Shown: positions 1 through 6,461, counted from the first letter of the stretch. The stretch is 6,461 nucleotides of DNA from Candidatus Omnitrophota bacterium (GCA_028716305.1 JAQUQA010000070.1:1-6461), one strand, 5' to 3'. The notes: a model not told the origin generated them from the letters alone. Made by a program: numbers and translations.

Positions 1-495
1 CATTATGAGGCAAGAAAAGGCAAGGCCCTGGGCAGCGACATCCTGCTCTCGGATGCCATGCATACCAAAGCCGACATCTTCACCTCTTTGTCGGTAATCA
101 TCGCGCTGGTAGTGATCAGGCTGGGCTATCCCATCCTCGACCCTATCGCCACGCTTCTGATCACTCTTTTTATAGCCCATGCCGCCGTGGTGATCATCAA
201 AAACAGTTCCCGGGTGCTCGTGGACAGCGCCGCGATCGTTGATACGAAGAAAATAGTCGATATCGTATTATCGGTAAAAGGAGTGAAAACCTGCCATAAG
301 ATCCGCAGCCGCGGCAGGCCGGATGATATACACCTGGACCTGCATGTCCAGGTTGCCCCCGAGATGCATATCGATCGGGCGCACAAGATCTGTTATTGTA
401 TCGAGGAAGCGATCAAACAAGGCATGCCGGAAGTAACCGACGTATTGATACACATCGAGCCAAAAGAAAGAAACCCTGCAGCACGTTCAGGATAA
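1..495 (+). CDS. Cation diffusion facilitator (CDF) family metal transporter, C-terminal part
   Basis: The reading frame is open from base 1 and ends with TAA at 493-495, giving 164 visible residues; the N-terminal part with the first four membrane helices lies outside the window. CDF proteins export divalent metals such as Zn, Fe, Mn or Co from the cytoplasm by proton antiport. Visible residues 18-25 read DAMHTKAD, the HxxxD half of the family's transmembrane metal site in helix 5 (H21, D25). Two hydrophobic segments follow, at about residues 27-44 and 48-67, fitting helices 5 and 6. The remaining 95 or so residues form the cytoplasmic dimerisation domain, with HLDLHV near 111-116 and DVLIHIEP near 147-154, whose histidines (H111, H115, H128, H151) resemble ligands for regulatory metals. 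The metal cannot be predicted because the helix 2 half-site is missing. It converges on the peptidase gene across a repeat-filled spacer. The family call is secure; the subtype is not. Confidence 0.92.
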   Translation, partial: HYEARKGKALGSDILLSDAMHTKADIFTSLSVIIALVVIRLGYPILDPIATLLITLFIAHAAVVIIKNSSRVLVDSAAIVDTKKIVDIVLSVKGVKTCHKIRSRGRPDDIHLDLHVQVAPEMHIDRAHKICYCIEEAIKQGMPEVTDVLIHIEPKERNPAARSG

Positions 496-518
496 AACAG
501 GTTGCCACTCCATTGATT

Positions 519-743
519 CAACGTAAAACTCAAAGCGCAAAAGTCAAAACGAAAACTTAAAACGTAAAACTTAAACTAAAAACTTAAAAATTCAGCTTTA
601 AGTTGTAAGTTATAAGCTGTAAGCTTAACGCTTTTTGAATTTACGCAATACGCAATACGCCGTACGCAATACGGATTTATTGTTTTACGTTACAGTTTTG
701 CGTTTTACGTTGTAGTTTTGCGCTTTACGTTTTGCACTTTGCG
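519..743. repeat. Degenerate 7-bp tandem repeat array with inverted arms (array A)
   Basis: This AT-rich array fills most of the 263-bp gap between two convergent genes. The left arm (522-589) is a run of units of the form CNNAAAA, such as CGTAAAA at 522 and 563, CGCAAAA at 536 and CTTAAAA at 556 and 583, with two 6-bp units. The centre changes to TAAGTTG, TAAGTTA, TAAGCTG, TAAGCTT (599-626) and then ACGCAAT, ACGCAAT, ACGCCGT, ACGCAAT (643-670). The right arm (683-743) carries the opposite-strand form: TTTTACG at 683 and 703, TTTTGCG at 696 and 716, CTTTACG at 723, TTTTGCA at 730, CTTTGCG at 737. Exact inverted pairs include 519-529 with 702-712 and 532-542 with 716-726 (11 bp each). No ORF, RNA gene or strong terminator was recognised here. 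Function is unknown; a fold-back transcript end is possible. Confidence 0.8.
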
Positions 744-758
744 CTTCGATGCTATAAC

Positions 759-1247
759 TTACTCTAAATATTCCATCGGATCTACCGGGACGCCATCTTT
801 ACGCACCTCAAAATGCAGATGGGCCAGCATATTGCGCTGATTGGCATTCCCGGTTTTACCTACCGCGCCGATCGTCTGCTCCTGCCGAACAAAATCACCT
901 TTCTGGACGTAAATCTCGGAAAGGTGGCCATAGATCGTGGTGATCCCGCCGGAATGTTTCAGAATAATATATTTCCCCATCCCCTTATTACTGGTAGCGG
1001 TAATCACCCGTCCCGAACGGGCCGCTAAAACCGGGGTCCCGATCTCTGCCTGTAGGTCCACGCCGTTATGCATCCGGTTACCGCTTCTTCTGGCGGCAAA
1101 GATCCCGCTCCCCCAGGAATCACTGCGGATCTGCGGATAGCAGGTGTATCTAATCGGGCAAAAGAAAACATGTTTATCCACAAAATATATGCTCAGGCAG
1201 GAATAAATGACAGCCAAGACCAGGATGATGAAAAATAGTTTTTTCAT
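759..1247 (-). CDS. M23 family (LytM-type) zinc metallopeptidase, membrane-anchored
   Basis: This 162-residue protein has one N-terminal hydrophobic segment (about residues 4-23, after MKK) and then a LytM/M23 domain. M23 enzymes are zinc endopeptidases that cut peptide cross-links in peptidoglycan; some relatives are inactive regulators. All expected ligands are present: H60 and D64 in HNGVD, and H143 and H145 in HLHFEV, with H108 in YGHLSEI as the catalytic-site histidine, so it looks active. The domain spans about residues 40-160, ending with PVDPMEYLE. The ATG at 1247 was chosen because it begins a typical anchor sequence 7 bp after the lnt stop; the frame extends to an ATG at 1328, but that would add 27 residues overlapping the end of lnt. 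No strong Shine-Dalgarno sequence is visible. C30 and C36 just outside the membrane could form a disulfide. It is the last gene of the minus-strand cluster. Substrate and partner are unknown. Confidence 0.88.
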   Translation of the reverse strand: MKKLFFIILVLAVIYSCLSIYFVDKHVFFCPIRYTCYPQIRSDSWGSGIFAARRSGNRMHNGVDLQAEIGTPVLAARSGRVITATSNKGMGKYIILKHSGGITTIYGHLSEIYVQKGDFVRQEQTIGAVGKTGNANQRNMLAHLHFEVRKDGVPVDPMEYLE

Positions 1248-1254
1248 TTTAGGA

Positions 1255-2790
1255 TTATTGTTTTTTCCGGGATAAGAGTAATGCCCCGAAGAGGTAAAAA
1301 GAAACCAACAGGATAAATATATCACCAAAACGGCTGTAAAAAGTCAAGTTTTTTTGTCCCAAAACGATCTCTTCGCTAAGGTACCCGTCGATGAAAATAA
1401 CGTTTCCCTCTTTGTCACTGACCAGAGAAATGATTTGGCCGCGCGGAGAGATAAACCCCGAGATCCCGGTATTGGCGGACCTGACCAAGAATACATTGTT
1501 TTCCACGGCCCTGAATACCGAGGCCTGAAAATGCTGTGCGGCTGCCGCTGTTTTCATATACCAGGCGTCGTTGGTAATATTAACCAGAAATCCGGCGCCT
1601 TTCCTGACAAATCCGGCGGATAACTCCGGGAAAAGGTCCTCGAAACAGATCAAAACGCCTAAGTTCCCTCCTGCCTCCGCCCTGTTTCGCGGGTTGACCT
1701 GAAAGATAGTAAACTGCCTGCCTTTCTCGATATCACCGATAGGGGCAATAGTCTCCAGGAACGGCAGGGTTTTTCTTAAAGGAATATACTCTCCAAAAGG
1801 GACAAGGTGCAGCTTATCGTAAAAATTGCTGACCTGGCCCGTGGAAGAAACCATGATCGCGCTATTGTAATACGATCCCCCCCTTCTGGTAACCGCACCC
1901 AAAAGTATGGGAATCTTGATTTCCCGGGCTAATTTTTCTACCCGGGCAAAGACCGCCGGCTCATCCTGCAATACTACGGGAAGCGCCGCCTCCGGCCAGA
2001 TAACCAGGTCCGGATTGCCTGCTGAAGCCTTCCGGGTCAACGCGCAGTATTTTTCCGTGATAAACTCGCGTTCTTTAGGATCCCATTTCAATTCCTGCGG
2101 AATATTACCCTGGACGACGCAAACCCGCAAGGCCCCGCTCCGGCCGCGGGCTAAGGGGGCATGTAATTTATAAAAACCGTAGAGCAGTGCGCAAGAGATG
2201 ATCAACAACGGGATAAAAATCATCCTCGGCAATTTTTGTCTGCGCAACAGGGAATTTAAGAAAAGATAAGCCAGGAGATTCACCAGTATCACCAGGAAAG
2301 AAACCCCCCAGGCCCCGGCAATATCCGCGGACTGGATAAAAACCGGATTGAATTGCTGGGTATAGGCCAAAAGCGACCAGGGGAATCCGGTCAAAAGGTA
2401 GCTGCGTAAAAATTCCAGGATTACCCAAAATAAACCCGTAATAATGATCCCGGGCAATGAATCCCCGCGAAAATGCCTCTTAAAAACCAAAGCGAAAAGC
2501 GCCGGGTACAGGCTTAGATAAAAGATCAATACTGCCGTCCCTAAAAAAGTGACATTTATCAGCCAATAAATATTACCCCACCAAAAAATCAAACCAAATA
2601 AATAAGCCAGGCAAAATGCCTGGCGGGGGGTAGATCTTTCCAGCAGGTAAAACAAGGGGATAAAGGCAAAAAAAGCCAGGAACCAGAGATTAAAACCGGG
2701 GAAGGAGAAAACCAGCAAAAGCGCAGAGAACGCCGCCAGCGCGATTTTTTCCTTGAAGACCAATTGTTCTTTTTTTAAACGGGTAATCAT
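1255..2790 (-). CDS. lnt: Apolipoprotein N-acyltransferase
   Basis: Lnt transfers an acyl chain from a phospholipid to the free amino group of the lipid-modified N-terminal cysteine of lipoproteins, the last step of lipoprotein maturation, at the inner membrane facing the periplasm. From the ATG at 2790 the protein has 511 residues, close to the 512 of E. coli. Residues 1-210 hold several hydrophobic helices including WWGNIYWL; residues about 220-470 form the nitrilase-like domain, and a last membrane helix lies at about 489-507. The catalytic triad is visible: E267 in WPEAALPV, K326 in FYDKLHLVPFGEYIP and C382 in LICFEDLFPE. NDAWY at 407-411 is also conserved. The chosen start overlaps the secA stop as ATGA; an ATG at 2829 would add 13 residues lying over the zinc-finger codons of secA and is less likely. 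The peptidase gene follows 7 bp downstream. Its presence implies triacylated lipoproteins. Confidence 0.95.
   Translation of the reverse strand: MITRLKKEQLVFKEKIALAAFSALLLVFSFPGFNLWFLAFFAFIPLFYLLERSTPRQAFCLAYLFGLIFWWGNIYWLINVTFLGTAVLIFYLSLYPALFALVFKRHFRGDSLPGIIITGLFWVILEFLRSYLLTGFPWSLLAYTQQFNPVFIQSADIAGAWGVSFLVILVNLLAYLFLNSLLRRQKLPRMIFIPLLIISCALLYGFYKLHAPLARGRSGALRVCVVQGNIPQELKWDPKEREFITEKYCALTRKASAGNPDLVIWPEAALPVVLQDEPAVFARVEKLAREIKIPILLGAVTRRGGSYYNSAIMVSSTGQVSNFYDKLHLVPFGEYIPLRKTLPFLETIAPIGDIEKGRQFTIFQVNPRNRAEAGGNLGVLICFEDLFPELSAGFVRKGAGFLVNITNDAWYMKTAAAAQHFQASVFRAVENNVFLVRSANTGISGFISPRGQIISLVSDKEGNVIFIDGYLSEEIVLGQKNLTFYSRFGDIFILLVSFYLFGALLLSRKKQ
2787..2790 (-). promoter_or_regulatory. ATGA stop/start overlap coupling secA to lnt
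   Basis: On the minus strand the secA TGA (2789-2787) overlaps the lnt ATG (2790-2788). Such overlaps commonly allow terminating ribosomes to restart on the next gene. Only a weak GGA lies a few bases upstream, inside the last secA codons, which fits reinitiation rather than independent initiation. The coupling itself is inferred. Confidence 0.6.
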
Positions 2791-5720
2791 TTTCCGCAGC
2801 ATTTTTTGTATTTCTTGCCTGATCCGCATGGGCAGGGATCATTGCGGCCTACCTTCTCGTGGGATAAGGGTTGCGGGGTAAACTGTGTTTTCTCGGCAGG
2901 AAGATGCCCGGCCCCCGGAGAAAGGCCCTCCTGGGGCGCGGGTGCCTTAAATTCACTCACTTCCGGATGCACCAGTTCCTGCGATACGGAACTAAAGACT
3001 CCTTTGAATCTTTCCGGTCGGGCGGGCTTTATCTTGAAAATCATCTCCGTTGCCTCTTCTTCAATCGCCCCCATCATCTCGCTGAACATGCCAAAGGCCT
3101 CGCGCTTATACTCAACCAGCGGATCGCGCTGGCCAAACGCCCTCAGGCCGATGCCTTCCCGTAGGCTGTCCATGGCATAAAGATGGTCCTTCCATTTACT
3201 GTCGATGATTTGTAAAAAAACCATGCGTTCCAGGTGGCGTAACAAATCCGAGCCCACGGAATTTTCCTTTTCTTCATAGCTCTGGCTGATTTTCTGCATC
3301 AAGAGTTCTTTAATTTCTACTCCGGAGCTTTCCTTGATCTTCCCCGGATCAAGCTCCAGGCCGAATTTTAAATTTATGCCGTTGACCAGGCCGGCGATAT
3401 CCCATTCCTGGGGAGTAAGATTTTCCAGGATCACCGTTGAACACATCCCGTCAAGCAGCTTGCCGGACACGGCAAGCACTTCTTCCTTCAATGAAGAACC
3501 TTCCAGGATCTCCTTACGCTGGCCGTAGATAACCTCTCTCTGCTTATTCATCACGTTGTCATATTCCAACAGCTGTTTTCTGATTTCGAAATTATGCTGT
3601 TCCACCCTTCTCTGGGCGATCTCAATGGACTTGCTCACCCAGGGGTGTTCGATCACCTGCCCCTGCTCAAGGCCCAGCCGGTCCATGATCCCGATCAGCT
3701 TGTCTGAACCGAATAAACGCATCAGGTCGTCCCCCAGGGAAACATAGAAACGCGATGACCCGGGGTCCCCCTGCCTGCCGCAGCGGCCGCGCAGCTGATT
3801 ATCGATGCGCCTGGCCTCGTGCCTTTCGGTAGCCAAGACGTGTAGCCCGCCCAACTCCACGACCTTATTATGCTCTAATTCGGTCTCTCGCTTGAATTTT
3901 TCCAGTAATTTTTTATACTCCTCATGGAATTTTTCATCCTGCGGATCCATCTGCTGGCGAATCAGGTTTTTTGCCATAAACTCGGGGTTGCCTCCCAAGA
4001 GTATATCCGTTCCGCGGCCGGCCATATTCGTGGCGATGGTCACCGCCTTATACCTGCCGGCCTGGGCGACGATCTGCGCCTCCAGTTCGTGATATTTGGC
4101 GTTTAATACCTGATGGGTGATCCCCCGGCGTTTTAAAAGTAAAGAGAGATGTTCGGACTTATCGATGGAAATAGTCCCCACCAGAACCGGCCTGCCGGCT
4201 TCATACAATCCGGCGATCTCTTCGACCACGGCATCGAATTTCTCTTCTTCGGTTTTATACACACAATCCGGATAATTAGTCCGGATCAGCGGCCGGTTGG
4301 TAGGGATCACCACTACGTCAAGCTGATAAATGGATTTGAATTCATTGGCCTCGGTAAAAGCCGTCCCGGTCATCCCGGAAAGTTTTTCATACATCCTAAA
4401 GTAGTTCTGGAAGGTGATGGTTGCCAGGGTCTGATTCTCGCGCTCTATCTTCATCCCTTCTTTGGCCTCAACCGCCTGGTGCAACCCATCCGACCAGCGC
4501 CGGCCGGGCATCATCCTTCCGGTAAATTCATCGACTATGATCACCTGCCCGTCCTTAATCACATACTCCACGTCTTTTTTATAAAGATTGTGCGCGCGCA
4601 AGGCCTGGATCACATGGTGGCGCCACTCCATCGTCTCGATCTCGTGCAGATTGGCTACCCCTAAAGCGGCGCAAACCTTGGATTCCCCTTCTTCGCTTAA
4701 GTATACCGTATGCGCTTTTTCGTCAACGATATAATCATACCCCTTGGAAAGGTCCTCCCCCCTGTGCTTGGCTTCGATTTCGTCTTTTTCTAGGATGATC
4801 CTGCCCTTAAGGCGGGGAACGATCTTATCCACAATGTAGTATTTTTCCGTGGATTCCTCCGCCGGGCCGGAGATGATCAATGGGGTGCGCGCTTCGTCAA
4901 TCAGGATTGAGTCAACTTCGTCAACAATGGCGTAATAGAACGGGCGCTGCACCATATCCTGAACGCTATATTTCATATTGTCACGCAGGTAGTCAAAACC
5001 GAATTCGTTGTTTGTCCCGTACGTAATATCGCAGGAATAGGCCAGCTTTCTTTCTTCGTCGGACATATCATGCTGGATCACCCCGACGCTTAAGCCCAGG
5101 AATTCAAAGACCGGCCCCATCCATTCACGGTCGCGCCGGGCCAAATAATCGTTAACCGTGACGATATGCACCCCCTTGCCCAGCAGGGCGTTAAGGTAAG
5201 CGGGCAAGGTGGCGACCAGCGTCTTTCCTTCTCCGGTAGCCATCTCAGCGATCCTGCCTTCATGCAAGACTATCCCGCCGGCAATCTGGCTGTCAAAATG
5301 GCGCAGTCCGATAGTGCGTTTCGAGGCTTCCCTGACCGCGGCAAAGGCCTTGGGCAGTATCTCTTGGAAGACTTTATTGCGGGTGGTTTTTATCTTTTCC
5401 TTGACCCGCTCCTTCTCTTCCGGAATGGTCGCCTGAAACAACAACTCTTCCAGCTCCTGCATCGCCGGTGCGTATTCCCGGGATTTTTTCTCGATATGCC
5501 CTTTAAACTCAAGGGAGAGCGCGCGCAACTCCGCATCAGATAGCCCGCTGACCTGGGGCTCAAAGTTGTTGACCAGATTGATGATACCGGCTAAATCTAC
5601 CAGCTTATTCATCGAAGGGCTGGGCATGTCGATGTGCAGGTTGATTTTGACGCCGGGATAGCGCTTCCTGATCGCCGCCTGTTTTTGCTTCAATATTGAG
5701 TTCCGGATATGACTAAGCAT
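2787..5720 (-). CDS. secA: Preprotein translocase ATPase subunit SecA
   Basis: SecA is the motor that pushes unfolded preproteins through SecYEG using ATP. Numbering is from the ATG at 5720 (977 residues; E. coli SecA has 901). Nucleotide-binding domain 1 shows ATGEGKT (161-167), DEVDS (267-271) and DEAR (275-278); the preprotein cross-linking domain lies between the Walker A region and about 390. Domain 2 shows SGMTGTA (448-454), NMAGRGTD (565-572) and GRCGRQGDPG (645-654). WKDHLYAMDSLREGI (from 843) marks the helical scaffold and two-helix finger. A proline-rich linker of about 50 residues leads to a C-terminal zinc-binding motif, CxCx8CC, with C963, C965, C974 and C975, the type that contacts SecB or ribosomes. 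About 36 extra, charged, probably helical residues sit near 81-118 relative to E. coli. The frame stays open to an ATG at 5768, but those 16 residues are translated repeat. Later ATGs at 5627 and 5612 are also possible starts. No start has a clear Shine-Dalgarno sequence. Confidence 0.96.
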   Translation of the reverse strand: MLSHIRNSILKQKQAAIRKRYPGVKINLHIDMPSPSMNKLVDLAGIINLVNNFEPQVSGLSDAELRALSLEFKGHIEKKSREYAPAMQELEELLFQATIPEEKERVKEKIKTTRNKVFQEILPKAFAAVREASKRTIGLRHFDSQIAGGIVLHEGRIAEMATGEGKTLVATLPAYLNALLGKGVHIVTVNDYLARRDREWMGPVFEFLGLSVGVIQHDMSDEERKLAYSCDITYGTNNEFGFDYLRDNMKYSVQDMVQRPFYYAIVDEVDSILIDEARTPLIISGPAEESTEKYYIVDKIVPRLKGRIILEKDEIEAKHRGEDLSKGYDYIVDEKAHTVYLSEEGESKVCAALGVANLHEIETMEWRHHVIQALRAHNLYKKDVEYVIKDGQVIIVDEFTGRMMPGRRWSDGLHQAVEAKEGMKIERENQTLATITFQNYFRMYEKLSGMTGTAFTEANEFKSIYQLDVVVIPTNRPLIRTNYPDCVYKTEEEKFDAVVEEIAGLYEAGRPVLVGTISIDKSEHLSLLLKRRGITHQVLNAKYHELEAQIVAQAGRYKAVTIATNMAGRGTDILLGGNPEFMAKNLIRQQMDPQDEKFHEEYKKLLEKFKRETELEHNKVVELGGLHVLATERHEARRIDNQLRGRCGRQGDPGSSRFYVSLGDDLMRLFGSDKLIGIMDRLGLEQGQVIEHPWVSKSIEIAQRRVEQHNFEIRKQLLEYDNVMNKQREVIYGQRKEILEGSSLKEEVLAVSGKLLDGMCSTVILENLTPQEWDIAGLVNGINLKFGLELDPGKIKESSGVEIKELLMQKISQSYEEKENSVGSDLLRHLERMVFLQIIDSKWKDHLYAMDSLREGIGLRAFGQRDPLVEYKREAFGMFSEMMGAIEEEATEMIFKIKPARPERFKGVFSSVSQELVHPEVSEFKAPAPQEGLSPGAGHLPAEKTQFTPQPLSHEKVGRNDPCPCGSGKKYKKCCGK

Positions 5721-5725
5721 AAGAA

Positions 5726-5829
5726 TAAGTGTAAAGCGTAAAATGCAAAGCGCAAAACTGAAGTGCAAAACATAAAACTTTAAACTTTACGCTGTAATTT
5801 TGCGTTTTGCGCTTTGAGCTTTACACTTA
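5726..5829. repeat. Palindromic 7-bp repeat array between prfB and secA (array B)
   Basis: The spacer between prfB and secA consists of 7-bp units of the same kind as in array A: GTAAAGC (5731), GTAAAAT (5738), GCAAAGC (5745), GCAAAAC (5752 and 5765), ATAAAAC (5772), then the opposite-strand form TTTTGCG (5798 and 5805), CTTTGAG (5812) and CTTTACA (5819). It folds into a long imperfect hairpin: 5726-5737 pairs exactly with 5818-5829 (12 bp), 5746-5758 with 5804-5816 (13 bp), and 5765-5770 with 5798-5803 (6 bp). The left-side bulges are 8 and 6 nt, about one repeat unit each. The outer right arm contains the prfB stop codon at 5827-5829. There is no flanking T-run, so it is not a classical terminator, but it could form in a prfB-secA transcript. 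No target-site duplication was seen. Confidence 0.8.
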
Positions 5830-6461
5830 ACTGTCCTTTCCTTTTTTAAATCGTAAAAAAGCCTCTATAAACTCATCCAGCTTACCGTCTAGGACTCCGC
5901 TGGCATTGCCGGTTTCCTGGTCCGTGCGATGGTCTTTTACCAGGTTGTAAGGATGCAGCACATAGGAACGGATCTGACTGCCCCATTCGATCTTTTTTTT
6001 CTCCTGGCCATATTGCTTTTCCAGCTGGTCCTCTTTAAGCTGCCGCTGCTGCTCATAGATCCTGGCTTTTAAGATCTTCATGGCGGTCTGCTTATTTTGA
6101 TGCTGGGAACGCTCATTCTGGCACTGCGCCACTATCCCCGTAGGCAAATGCGTGATCCTCACCGCGGAATCCGTGGTATTCACGCTCTGGCCCCCGGCGC
6201 CCTTGGAGCGGTAAACGTCGATCCTCAATTCGCTGTCCTCCAGCTTAACATCCAGCTCTTCTTCGATCTCGGGAATAACATCGACAGAGGCAAAAGAAGT
6301 ATGCCTGCGCTTATTGGCATCAAAAGGCGAGATCCTCACCAGCCGGTGCACGCCGCGCTCCCCTTTCAGGTACCCATAGGCATAATCACCCTCGATCAGG
6401 GCGGTCACGTTCTTGATCCCGGCCTCTTCCCCGTAAAGGATATCTATGGTCCTGATATCGT
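5827..6461 (-). CDS. prfB: Peptide chain release factor 2, C-terminal part
   Basis: RF2 recognises UGA and UAA in the ribosomal A site and triggers peptide release. The frame is open to the window edge, showing about 211 residues; roughly 155 N-terminal residues of the usual 365 or so are outside, including the site where many prfB genes carry a programmed frameshift. The SPF tripeptide in LVRISPFDANKRRHTSF (codons at 6322-6330) identifies RF2 rather than RF1, which has a PxT motif there. The catalytic GGQ loop is in GAGGQSVNTTDSAVRITH (GGQ codons 6187-6195). The ending, LHPYNLVKDHRTDQETGN and then DEFIEAFLRFKKG, is typical of the family. An ATG at 6408 is internal and is not the start: upstream codons continue with family-like sequence (DILYGEEAGIKN). 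The TAA stop lies within the outer arm of the palindromic repeat. secA follows 106 bp downstream on the same strand. Confidence 0.96.
   Translation of the reverse strand, partial: DIRTIDILYGEEAGIKNVTALIEGDYAYGYLKGERGVHRLVRISPFDANKRRHTSFASVDVIPEIEEELDVKLEDSELRIDVYRSKGAGGQSVNTTDSAVRITHLPTGIVAQCQNERSQHQNKQTAMKILKARIYEQQRQLKEDQLEKQYGQEKKKIEWGSQIRSYVLHPYNLVKDHRTDQETGNASGVLDGKLDEFIEAFLRFKKGKDS

Noticed and set aside
126..453. Minus-strand open frames inside the metal transporter gene
   Set aside because: They are shadows of the conserved transporter frame, with no start context or family-like sequence.
519..743. Possible CRISPR array
   Set aside because: Units are 7 bp and contiguous; there are no 25-37 bp repeats separated by unique spacers and no cas genes.
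1190..1200. Lipoprotein signal (lipobox) in the M23 protein
   Set aside because: The sequence before C17 reads VIYSC; a tyrosine at -2 does not fit the usual lipobox, and the hydrophobic segment continues past the cysteine, so a membrane anchor is more likely.
1248..1328. Upstream start for the M23 peptidase at 1328
   Set aside because: The added 27 residues overlap the lnt C-terminus, and the next ATG begins a standard KK-plus-hydrophobic anchor.
2791..2829. Upstream start for lnt at 2829
   Set aside because: It would overlap the zinc-finger codons of secA by 43 bp; the ATGA overlap at 2790 gives the usual protein length.
4149..4664. 171-residue open frame on the plus strand inside secA
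   Set aside because: It lies entirely antisense to conserved SecA codons, its translation shows no recognised domain, and long antisense frames are common opposite conserved genes.
5721..5760. Sigma-70-type promoter for secA inside the spacer
   Set aside because: TTGCGC and TACACT can be picked at about 16 bp spacing on the minus strand, but the -35 match is poor and similar words recur throughout the heptamer array by its composition.
5721..5768. SecM-like leader peptide or signal-like N-terminus before secA
   Set aside because: The hydrophobic residues come from translating the T-rich repeat units; there is no stop before SecA and no SecM-like arrest motif.
5726..5829. Classical transposon or MITE
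   Set aside because: Terminal inversion exists, but no target-site duplication or transposase was found, and the internal 7-bp periodicity is better described as a repeat array.

Overview
The window is an ordinary bacterial chromosome segment of about 6.5 kb with five protein genes, two of them cut by the window edges. The set (apolipoprotein N-acyltransferase, SecA with a zinc-binding tail, a LytM-type peptidase, RF2) suggests a diderm bacterium. The coding base composition looks balanced, and the spacers are AT-rich arrays of degenerate 7-bp units. From general familiarity I would guess an uncultured candidate phylum such as Omnitrophota (formerly OP3). No marker in the window proves this, so the placement is weak.

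Layout. Positions 1-495 (+) hold the C-terminal part of a cation diffusion facilitator metal transporter. Positions 496-758 separate two convergent genes and are almost filled by a degenerate heptamer array with inverted arms. On the minus strand, read from right to left, come prfB (5827-6461, N-terminus outside the window), a 106-bp spacer holding a second, strongly palindromic heptamer array, secA (2787-5720), lnt (1255-2790) and a small membrane-anchored M23 peptidase (759-1247). secA and lnt share an ATGA stop/start overlap, and lnt and the peptidase are 7 bp apart, so those three probably form one transcription unit. prfB may or may not be cotranscribed with them across the hairpin-forming spacer.

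How the genes fit together: RF2 ends translation at UGA and UAA; SecA drives export of unfolded preproteins through SecYEG; Lnt adds the third acyl chain to exported lipoproteins; the M23 protein probably acts on or near peptidoglycan. Apart from RF2 this is an envelope-biogenesis cluster. The metal transporter is on the opposite strand and appears unrelated.

No new enzymatic system is evident. The least ordinary content is the heptamer repeat family, which occurs twice, shares exact 11-12-mers between copies, touches the prfB stop codon and creates a false in-frame N-terminal extension for secA. A helical insertion of about 36 residues in the SecA N-terminal region comes second. No tRNA, rRNA, CRISPR array, insertion sequence or riboswitch was recognised.
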